Source: Croceicoccus mobilis
GTDB taxonomy: Bacteria; Pseudomonadota; Alphaproteobacteria; Sphingomonadales; Sphingomonadaceae
Direction of reading: 5' to 3'
Assembly: GCF_001661965.1 (NCBI RefSeq)
Contig: NZ_LYWZ01000007.1
Location: 1-64,000, forward strand
DNA length: 64,000 nt
The first letter of the stretch is position 1; every line of letters starts with the position of its first letter. The notes beneath the pieces are model-generated. The model had not been told where the DNA came from, searched no databases, and worked only from the letters and a program-made list of their open reading frames with translations. Positions 57,390-64,000 of this stretch are shown here, piece by piece. Position numbers and translations under genes: made by a program.

Positions 57390-57797
57390 TTATACCGCTT
57401 CGGGGCAGTCGGCTTCGTCGCAGTCGACGCAGTTGGCCGCGGTCTTTTCATGCTCCGGGCAGTCGGTGCATTGGCCGTGTTCGTCGAGATGGGCGTCGCC
57501 ATGTTCGCAGGGGTTGCGCTGTTCTTTGGCGTATGCCGCGAGTTTCTTCTTGATGATCGCTGCTTCGTCGGTAGTCGCGCGATCGTTGAGTTCGGCAGTC
57601 TGCATTTCACGCAGCTTGCGGGCTTTCTCTTTGAGATTGAGGGTCTGGCGCAGTTCGGCCGAGTTTTCGGCAAGGCCGGGCTTGTGCATCTGAGCGCACT
57701 TGGTGCCTTCGGGACACTTGTGTTGCTGGGCCATCGCCGGCGTCGCCGCGAGCGCGATCGGCAAGGTGATCGCCGCGAGGAGGTATTTCGTCATCAT
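57390..57797 (-). CDS. Exported Cys/His-rich protein
   Basis: The 135-aa product has a signal peptide (MMTKYLLAAITLPIALAATPAMA) and a helical mid-section (LRQTLNLKEKARKLREMQTAEL). Cys- and His-rich ends follow (HKCPEGTKCAQMH; NPCEHGDAHLDEHGQCTDCPEHEKTAANCVDCDEADC). The ten Cys and several His suggest metal binding in the periplasm. AGGA precedes ATG 57797. Confidence 0.6.
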   Translation of the reverse strand: MMTKYLLAAITLPIALAATPAMAQQHKCPEGTKCAQMHKPGLAENSAELRQTLNLKEKARKLREMQTAELNDRATTDEAAIIKKKLAAYAKEQRNPCEHGDAHLDEHGQCTDCPEHEKTAANCVDCDEADCPEAV

Positions 57798-57888
57798 ATT
57801 GGTCCTTGATGTTGCCCTGCGTCTGCAGGAGTGGTTGAGCCTCATGCGAGGCGGGCTATCGGGCGTGGCCCGAATTTCGTGTGGGAGA

Positions 57889-58095
57889 TCAGCGGAAAAA
57901 GCCGTCTTTGCGGCCGCCGTGGCGGTTGTTGTATCGCTCGTCCTTGTCGTGCGCGGACTTGTTGACGCCAACCTCGACACCGCGAGCGGTGTCGCGGATG
58001 TGCAGGTCACGCGGATCGATGTTATTGCGCCTGGCCCAATCCTCGGCCGCGCGGCGGTCGCCGAATTCTCCGACGTCTTCGTATTGAAAGCTCAT
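57889..58095 (-). CDS. Small basic hypothetical protein
   Basis: ATG 58095 with AGGAG 5-6 nt upstream gives 68 aa: a charged N-terminal half with EDWARRNNIDPRDLHIRD and a basic, Asn/Gly-rich tail (HGGRKDGFFR). It is cytosolic and unrecognised. It lies 10 bp after the DUF2726-like gene and may be co-expressed. Confidence 0.5.
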   Translation of the reverse strand: MSFQYEDVGEFGDRRAAEDWARRNNIDPRDLHIRDTARGVEVGVNKSAHDKDERYNNRHGGRKDGFFR

Positions 58096-58105
58096 AGGAT
58101 ACTCC

Positions 58106-58690
58106 TCATGCTGAGCGTGGTTGGGGGCTGCCGTGTTGCGACAGCTTTCGGGTTGAGGGGGCTGGTTCGAGCGCCTGATGGAGGCGAGCTCGAACGGATT
58201 GCGCGGTGTGGCGCTCATTCGCTGGCAAACGGGCGGTGATATATCCGGCCGCGCGGGTGAGCCGATCGCGATCGGCGTCCTTGCGCTTGTCATGGCTTCG
58301 GTCGTCGAGTTCCACGATGAGCAGAACCTGGCCAGTTGCGCGGTCTTCGACGATGTAGTCGACGCGCTTGCTGCTGAAGCGATTGAAAGTACGAAACCAG
58401 TCGGACTTGTTCAGGCCCTTCTTCGGCAACATAAGCGCGCCCATTGAGACCTGGGCGTGTATGCGGGTGTTGGGGAGCGCATTCTCGATGTACCGGATCA
58501 CGCGTTGTTCGGCGGCCGTCATCAGCGGGCGCTTTGTCACTGGCAGCGAACCAAGGCTTTTGGGTCTGTTCGTCAGGTGCAGGACAATCAGGAGCAGTAT
58601 GAGGCCCACGATGCCGAACAGGACAGGCCCGAACAGATTGAACACCGAATTGATGAGAGAAGTCAGGCTGGAAAGGGTCGTCTGGTTCAT
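58106..58690 (-). CDS. Membrane-anchored DUF2726-like protein
   Basis: The 194-aa protein has one N-terminal membrane helix (LFGPVLFGIVGLILLLIVLHL) and a DUF2726-type domain (VDYIVEDRATGQVLLIVELDDRSHDKRKDADRDRL). DUF2726 belongs near the PD-(D/E)xK nucleases by its D...ExD pattern; nuclease activity is not established. The ATG overlaps the preceding stop (ATGA). Confidence 0.7.
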   Translation of the reverse strand: MNQTTLSSLTSLINSVFNLFGPVLFGIVGLILLLIVLHLTNRPKSLGSLPVTKRPLMTAAEQRVIRYIENALPNTRIHAQVSMGALMLPKKGLNKSDWFRTFNRFSSKRVDYIVEDRATGQVLLIVELDDRSHDKRKDADRDRLTRAAGYITARLPANERHTAQSVRARLHQALEPAPSTRKLSQHGSPQPRSA

Positions 58691-59082
58691 GCCGCCATCT
58701 CGCTTATCGGATCGTGATCGTTGGCAGGGACAAGCGTCGGCTGTGCCCGTTCTCGCCGCAGGGGGCGGATCGCGCGCGCCAGTAGGTGCGTGAAGGTCAC
58801 CGCGAGGGATCCGACCAGAACGGCCACGAGGAGCATGAGGCCGATCGCGCAGGCATCGGCCATCAGTTCCTGGCGCTGGAGTGACGCGCGCATGTCAGCG
58901 CATCCCTGAACGCCGTGAGTGGACAGGTCGCACACGACGAACGTATCGCCGGCGATGGAATCGGAGAGATCGCGCAAGCCGACCGAATTGACGGCCGAAG
59001 CAAGGGTGAATGGCTGATCGAAGACGATCTTCCCGTTGGCGATGTGTGCGCCTTCGAGCGGGATGGGTTTGGTGTAATTCAT
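58687..59082 (-). CDS. Small membrane protein downstream of traI
   Basis: A 131-aa protein has a membrane helix near residues 78-104 (AIGLMLLVAVLVGSLAVTFTHLLA) and a basic C-terminal tail. The N-terminal 75 residues are outside the membrane, with two Cys. It starts 11 bp after traI. No family is recognised. Confidence 0.55.
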   Translation of the reverse strand: MNYTKPIPLEGAHIANGKIVFDQPFTLASAVNSVGLRDLSDSIAGDTFVVCDLSTHGVQGCADMRASLQRQELMADACAIGLMLLVAVLVGSLAVTFTHLLARAIRPLRRERAQPTLVPANDHDPISEMAA

Positions 59083-59093
59083 CGCATGGGCTC

Positions 59094-62000
59094 CTATCGG
59101 CTGCGCTCGATGTTCCGCTCCGGAAGATCCAGAGAGGGGACGGGTCGCATGTTTTCGAGGTTCGCTTTGGGCATCGGCGGGAGGCTGTCGGAGCCCCCTT
59201 TCAGATGGTCGGGGACTTTCGGGTCGAAGGTGTCGCTCCGGTCAGCTCGTGCAGCCTTGTCGACTGATTTTTCGCCGATTGCTTCGAGAGCCGCGTGCTT
59301 GTCTCCCGGGTTGCGATCGATCGCTTTCAGCATGGCGTCAGGATCGTTGCTGACGATGGTGATGTCCTCACGGACACGCGTGAGCATCACGAGGGCGAGG
59401 CGCTCGTTGGTAAGGTGTCGAGAGCGAGAATCGATCTCACCGATTGCCTGGTCGCGGGTGTCGCCCTGGGCCTGGTGCATGTTGATCGCATAGGACAGCC
59501 CGAGCCGTTCAAGCATCCGGTCGTTCTGCTTCATTTCGACGATGTCGCCCTTGGCGTTCTCGAACTTGACGATGCCGTCGCGTATCTCGAGGACCTTGGC
59601 TTCTTCGGATTTGTTCAGGCCCCGCTCTGCATCCTTTTCGGACCAGCGGATCTTGTCGCCCTCGTAGATCTTCTCTTCGTGCTTTTCGTAGAGGCGCAGA
59701 TTGTCTTTGGTCTCGCCCGGTCGGATTTTTGATGGGTCGAAGGTACGGATGCGGTCTTTGTGATCCTGCAGCTGCACCCTGCCCTTCTCGTCAGTGCCGG
59801 TAACCCTGTAGGTGCCCGGCCGCAGGCCCGGTGGCGTGCTGCCCCGCGATACTTCGAGTAGATGACCTGGTTGGTAGGTCGCTGAGTGCCGGAGATCTTC
59901 GCGCGTTGCGTGAGCGGGTAGCAAGGTGGTGAGTTGCAGTCCCTCGCCCCTGAGGACGCCCTCCGCTTTCAGGCCAGCCTGAACGGTGGAGTTCATTTCC
60001 GCACGGGCTATCCTGCCCGACGAATAGATTGCAGTGCGGTCCCTATCCTCAGGCGAAAGGGCGAGCCATTTTTCGGCAGCGACCTGCAGATGGTTTGCGC
60101 CGCCATTGACGACGCGGTCTCCAAGGGAGCGAATGGCGTCTGTGACATGGCCGGATCGGGCGAGGTCGCCGGCGACAATCATATGCTCTGTCGTCTGACG
60201 TTGACTGGTGTCCATGCGAGCCATGTCGGGGTTGTGGCTCTGGACCAGGGCGAAAGCCTTACCGGCTTCAACAGCAAGCAGCTGCTGCCGGTCGCCGATC
60301 ATGACGAGTTTTTCGACACCGAGCTTGTTGGCGATCGTGGTGACGGCGAGCATCTGCTTGTTGGAGACCATTGAGGCTTCGTCCAGCACGACGATCTTCC
60401 CGGCCAGCGCTTCCCGCGATTGCTCGAAGGCTTCGCCTTTCCCGCTCAAGGCACCACGGATATGCTGGTTGACGAAGGATGAGAGGCTTTGCGCTTCGAT
60501 ACCGCCCTGGACGAGCTCGCCCGATGCGCTGCGGATTTTGGTGCCATCGCGCAAGTCGTTGACCATTTTGTTGGCAACGGCGATTCCGATGACCTCTTTG
60601 CCTTCTTCGTGAGCCACGCTGGCGATCGCGGAGATGAGTGTTGTCTTACCGGCGCCGGCGACACCTTGAATGACGACAGATCGATCCTGACTGGACAGAG
60701 CAAGCGTTCCAGCGGCAAGTTGCTCGCCATTGAGGGCAATGTCCCCCGAGACAGCGTTGAGGCGCTCAGCGGCGCTCTCCGGGGCCACAATGGGTTGCGC
60801 CTCTCCCCTGCCAGCATCGATCTGGGCAAGGACGGCGCGCTCTGTCTTCAGATGTTCCGGAGTGGTGAGCAGTTCGACTTTGCCATCGAGCCTGTCGCTG
60901 GCGCCAGGCACGAGCTGGCCGCTCTTGATGAGGTCTGACAGGCGGGAGTCGATCTTGTCAGGAGTGACGCCGCTCAGCCCATAGTCGAGCGCCGTCTTTG
61001 CCAGCTGGCCCGGGCTGAAGGCTGCCTCGCGTTCTCCAATGCTTCGGATAGCGGAGGCAAGGGCTGCTTCAGTCCGCATTTGAGCCGGCGTCAGCTTTAT
61101 ACGGTTGATGCCGTTGGTGGTTAGTGGATCTGCAGGCTGAAGGTAGGCACCGACTGTTTCACGAATCTCGGACGCGATGGCATTCACGCGGCCGATCGCG
61201 CCGATGGGCGCGTCGCGGTTCTGGCCTGATCGTGCGATTGCGGCGTCGACTAGAGCCTGCCCGTCGAACCCGCGGGCGGCGGCGCGCTCTTGCCATTCGG
61301 TCCTCAGCTGAGTTTTGTCCTCCGCGTTGAGTTTCGGATCGCGCGTATTGATGACGACGGCGTCTTGTCCCTGCGGTGTTGTGATTCCAAGCTCAGCAGA
61401 TTTTTCGAGGATCTCTGTTCGACGTTGGCTGAACTCCTTCAGCGTCTCCTTGTCGACACCGCGGATTTCGAACTGACCGTGCTTGCCAGTGATTTCGGTT
61501 TGATAACCGAGCTTCTCGATCTCGGCGCGAAGGTAGCCGTGGTAGCGCGATCCTATTTCAGCGTTGTTGGCCCAAAGCTGACGGTTGTGCAGAGCTTGCC
61601 ATTTGCCGTTGGGCGCTTGGGTGACTGCGGCAACGACAGCGTGAGTGTGAAGTTGTGGGTCGAGCTTACGGCTCGTGTCGTGCTGGAACAGGGCGTAGGT
61701 GAGATTGCCCGTCTGGACTGGTTCGCCCTTGCTGTTGCGAGAGTAGTCTCGGGTCTCGGCAAACTTGTTTTGCACATCGATCATCGTGGCGCGGACGGCC
61801 GCCAGCTGGGCTTCGCCAAGGCGCTTATCGCCAGTGACGAGCGCGAGGATGCTAACTGATTTTGGAGCGGAGAATGTGAGGTCGGTTCCGTTCTGGCGTT
61901 TCTCGCTGGCGTTTATGACGGTTCCGTCGGGCATCTTGCCGTCGAGGACATTCTGGAAGTCGGATTTAGATACCGATCCGTCGAGGCCGAGCCTATCCGC

Positions 62001-62117
62001 GCCTGCTCCGCCCCACTCGCTATGTTCGGCGGTGTCATCGCCGATGTAATAGTCATCCTGCGCGAAGTAGTGGGCAGCTCCGCCTGCAGAGCCGACAGGG
62101 GCGACAGATGCCGTCAC
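59094..62117 (-). CDS. traI: TraI, MobF-family relaxase-helicase
   Basis: The 1007-aa protein has the MobF relaxase start with paired tyrosines (HYFAQDDYYIGD, Tyr 17, 23 and 24) and the metal site DPQLHTHAVV. A RecD-like helicase domain follows (Walker A GVAGAGKTTLI, LDEASMVSN, and the late motif YAINMHQAQGDT). It nicks oriT, stays attached to the strand and unwinds the plasmid. It is shorter than F TraI (1756 aa), lacking its C-terminal extension. GTG 62117 overlaps the traD stop (GTGA). Confidence 0.92.
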   Translation of the reverse strand: MTASVAPVGSAGGAAHYFAQDDYYIGDDTAEHSEWGGAGADRLGLDGSVSKSDFQNVLDGKMPDGTVINASEKRQNGTDLTFSAPKSVSILALVTGDKRLGEAQLAAVRATMIDVQNKFAETRDYSRNSKGEPVQTGNLTYALFQHDTSRKLDPQLHTHAVVAAVTQAPNGKWQALHNRQLWANNAEIGSRYHGYLRAEIEKLGYQTEITGKHGQFEIRGVDKETLKEFSQRRTEILEKSAELGITTPQGQDAVVINTRDPKLNAEDKTQLRTEWQERAAARGFDGQALVDAAIARSGQNRDAPIGAIGRVNAIASEIRETVGAYLQPADPLTTNGINRIKLTPAQMRTEAALASAIRSIGEREAAFSPGQLAKTALDYGLSGVTPDKIDSRLSDLIKSGQLVPGASDRLDGKVELLTTPEHLKTERAVLAQIDAGRGEAQPIVAPESAAERLNAVSGDIALNGEQLAAGTLALSSQDRSVVIQGVAGAGKTTLISAIASVAHEEGKEVIGIAVANKMVNDLRDGTKIRSASGELVQGGIEAQSLSSFVNQHIRGALSGKGEAFEQSREALAGKIVVLDEASMVSNKQMLAVTTIANKLGVEKLVMIGDRQQLLAVEAGKAFALVQSHNPDMARMDTSQRQTTEHMIVAGDLARSGHVTDAIRSLGDRVVNGGANHLQVAAEKWLALSPEDRDRTAIYSSGRIARAEMNSTVQAGLKAEGVLRGEGLQLTTLLPAHATREDLRHSATYQPGHLLEVSRGSTPPGLRPGTYRVTGTDEKGRVQLQDHKDRIRTFDPSKIRPGETKDNLRLYEKHEEKIYEGDKIRWSEKDAERGLNKSEEAKVLEIRDGIVKFENAKGDIVEMKQNDRMLERLGLSYAINMHQAQGDTRDQAIGEIDSRSRHLTNERLALVMLTRVREDITIVSNDPDAMLKAIDRNPGDKHAALEAIGEKSVDKAARADRSDTFDPKVPDHLKGGSDSLPPMPKANLENMRPVPSLDLPERNIERSR

Positions 62118-64000
62118 AGGCCCATCTCCTGATCGTCGTCGATCGCGATCTCGGGCTCATGGTCTTTGTGCTGGTGGCCGTGCTTTTCTTCGATGCCAAA
62201 GCCCTGCCGGGTTTCTCGTTGAATGACGCTTTCCTGGTCGTCGCGGTTGGAGGTGTTGCGATCGGCCGCAGGCTGCTTTGAATCTATCCTGCGCTGACCT
62301 TCCACCAGCTTGTCGCGAACGCGCTGCCGTTCCTGCGATTGCTCCTGCTCGCTGGCGTCAGCGTTCGCATAACGCAGCTGTGAACGAAGAGGTTTGCGGT
62401 CAGATCCTTTCGTAAAATCGGCCGTGATAGGGCGATCATCCTGGGTCTTCTCGATGGCCTGCTCGCTCTCGTTATGCTGGACCTGTGACCCCTGCTCCAC
62501 GGCATCGCGCAACAGATCCGCCTGCTGTTCTGCTTCGGACTTCTCGCCCTCCTTCAGATCGAGCTGCTGGATGGGCTCGTTTTCAGGCGCATCCCCTTCT
62601 CTGCCGCCCTCCCCCATATCCGCGTCTTCATCATCGTCCGGGGGCGTAAATTCGGCGGCGCGCATCGCCGTGACGCGCTCGAATCCTTCCGCAACTTGCT
62701 TGTAATCGCTCCACTCGAGTTTGATCCGCGTAGCGGGGAAACCGTCAGGGAATTTCACGAAGCCGTGCAGCGATGGAAGATTGGTGATGTCATCAGGCAT
62801 CACGAGGTTTTCGATCTGCTTGCGCGGCGTGATCGTGGAGGCGTCTCGCGTGTTATTGTAGCCATAGGAATAGGCTTCATCCATCTGGCGTACCTCACGG
62901 CTGCCGATGTAATCCGAGCAATGCTTTGCGGTCTCGATATCGGCGGTAGCGAGAATGAGTTTGGTACGCGCAAGGGAGGCCAGGTTGATGGCTCCGTTTT
63001 CGCCGTAGGTCTCCGCCAGCTTGTCGAATGAGTGCATCCCGAGGACGAAGGCACCGCCGACCGCACGAGCGGTCTGGAGGCCATGTTCGATGGCGGGAAG
63101 TCGGTGCAATGCGTGAACCTCGTCGAGGAGGAACCATGTGCGAAGATTGCGGGTGCGGCCCATGCGAAAAAGGGCGTTGACCGCGAGGTCCATCCAGAGC
63201 GTGAGCAGAGGACGGTTAAGCACAAGATCGGTATGGCTGGACGTGATAAAAAGGATCGATCCTTCCTTGACGTCCTCGGTCATCCAGCGGTTGATTGAGA
63301 AGCCGGGATCGCCGTCGGGCGGTTCGGGCAAAAAGCGCATTGCATTGGCGTTTGCGGTGAAGGTCGCGCGGATGGATTCCGCCATCTTGGCCGCCTGGGT
63401 CGCGACGAGTGAAGCGGCGGCAGTTCCTTCGAGCTGATCGCTGATCGACTTGAGGTTCGCCTGCATCAGATAATAGGCCAGGCCACCATTCGAGCGGACG
63501 CCCATTTTGACCATCTTCATGCACATTTCGACGAAGAGCAGGCGCGCTGCTTTTTGCCAGAAGTCATCTTCGGCATTGTGGCCGGTCGGGATGAGCGCAT
63601 TGGCCGCGCTCATGAAGTCTGCGTAGGTGTCGCAGTCGTTGAAAATGGTCCACGGTTGACACCGTTGATCCATCGGATTGAGGATCACGTCAGTCTTGGG
63701 ATTGTAGAAGCTTTCGACGAAGCTTCCGGTTAGGTCGAAGATCACGCAGCGATGGCCGCGACGACGGGCTTGAACGACAAGCTTTTTGAGCTCGGTTGTC
63801 TTACCTGCGCCGGTCGTACCGATGAGCATGGCGTGGCTTTGCTCAAGCCGCCAGGGATAGGGCAAAGTAGCGAACTGGTAGGGAACGTGCAGCCCTGCCC
63901 TCACACGGTCTCTGACGGGCATCTTAAGCACTGCCGAGGGATTGAGTGGCGGCTCATGGCGGGCGCAGTCTGAGGCGTGTTCTTTCGCGTTGTGTTGGGC
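62114..64000 (-). CDS. traD: TraD coupling protein, 5' end beyond the window
   Basis: The ATPase begins with Walker A IGTTGAGKTTELKK and has the FtsK/TrwB-like body (CVIFDLTGSFVESFY, WFLLDEVHALHRLPAIEHGL). A Gln/Glu-rich C-terminal tail may contact TraI or the relaxosome. The reading frame is open without stop to base 64000 (PLNPSAVLKMPVRD before the first internal start). TraD proteins normally have about 100 N-terminal residues with two membrane helices, which are absent here, so the gene is almost certainly partial rather than starting at 63931. Confidence 0.9.
   Translation of the reverse strand, partial: AQHNAKEHASDCARHEPPLNPSAVLKMPVRDRVRAGLHVPYQFATLPYPWRLEQSHAMLIGTTGAGKTTELKKLVVQARRRGHRCVIFDLTGSFVESFYNPKTDVILNPMDQRCQPWTIFNDCDTYADFMSAANALIPTGHNAEDDFWQKAARLLFVEMCMKMVKMGVRSNGGLAYYLMQANLKSISDQLEGTAAASLVATQAAKMAESIRATFTANANAMRFLPEPPDGDPGFSINRWMTEDVKEGSILFITSSHTDLVLNRPLLTLWMDLAVNALFRMGRTRNLRTWFLLDEVHALHRLPAIEHGLQTARAVGGAFVLGMHSFDKLAETYGENGAINLASLARTKLILATADIETAKHCSDYIGSREVRQMDEAYSYGYNNTRDASTITPRKQIENLVMPDDITNLPSLHGFVKFPDGFPATRIKLEWSDYKQVAEGFERVTAMRAAEFTPPDDDEDADMGEGGREGDAPENEPIQQLDLKEGEKSEAEQQADLLRDAVEQGSQVQHNESEQAIEKTQDDRPITADFTKGSDRKPLRSQLRYANADASEQEQSQERQRVRDKLVEGQRRIDSKQPAADRNTSNRDDQESVIQRETRQGFGIEEKHGHQHKDHEPEIAIDDDQEMGL

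Overview
The window is a 64 kb piece of a large conjugative plasmid (or an integrated copy of one) from an alphaproteobacterium, most likely a sphingomonad. The evidence is a RepC-family replication initiator with a predicted antisense RNA, a MucR/Ros-type zinc-finger regulator, moderately high GC, and plasmid-borne DUF families (DUF6927-, DUF7007-, DUF3768-like) that I associate from memory with alphaproteobacterial plasmids. I see no rRNA, tRNA or CRISPR array.

Layout. (1) 1-3507: a complete two-gene transposon of the TniA/TniB/TniQ type with TGT...ACA ends. It starts exactly at base 1 and is inserted at the 3' end of a small DUF3768-like gene. (2) 3.5-10.5 kb, minus strand: a tightly coupled gene chain with two PP-loop (PAPS-reductase-like) ATPases, a GHKL ATPase, a DUF7007 protein and unknown proteins. 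(3) 10.5-21.3 kb: small unknown genes, then an early or establishment block with an ArdC-like antirestriction protein, a 702-aa ParB-domain protein, a 1413-aa methylase/strawberry-notch helicase resembling phage P1 DarB, and a CHC2/TOPRIM primase. A G-rich motif recurs in or near the gene junctions of regions 2 and 3. (4) 21.3-27.2 kb: maintenance block with an inverted-repeat cluster, ParA and a partner, a lytic transglycosylase, RepC with a predicted counter-transcribed RNA, a ribbon-helix-helix regulator with its operator, and a six-fold array of palindromes spaced about 22 bp.

(5) 27.3-46.5 kb, plus strand: a contiguous F-type transfer operon in the order traA-L-E-K-B-dsbC-V-C-orf-trbI-S26 peptidase-W-orf-U-trbC-N-orf-F-H-G. 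The DsbC and S26 peptidase genes recall the SXT and R27 layouts rather than F itself. (6) 46.5-53.5 kb: accessory cargo with two converging GntR-like regulators, a tyrosine recombinase, a wHTH protein/membrane protein/SNase lipoprotein cassette, an Nlp/Ner-like regulator and MucR. (7) 53.4-64.0 kb, minus strand: a compact gene series that starts with traD (5' end beyond the window) and traI (MobF relaxase-helicase) and continues through small membrane and periplasmic proteins.

Together these genes can replicate (RepC), segregate (ParA), mobilise (TraI, TraD), build an F-type pilus and channel (TraA to TraG), and probably resist recipient restriction (ArdC and the methylase-helicase). The start codons given were re-chosen from Shine-Dalgarno position, gene overlap and domain boundaries, and often lie inside the longest open frame.
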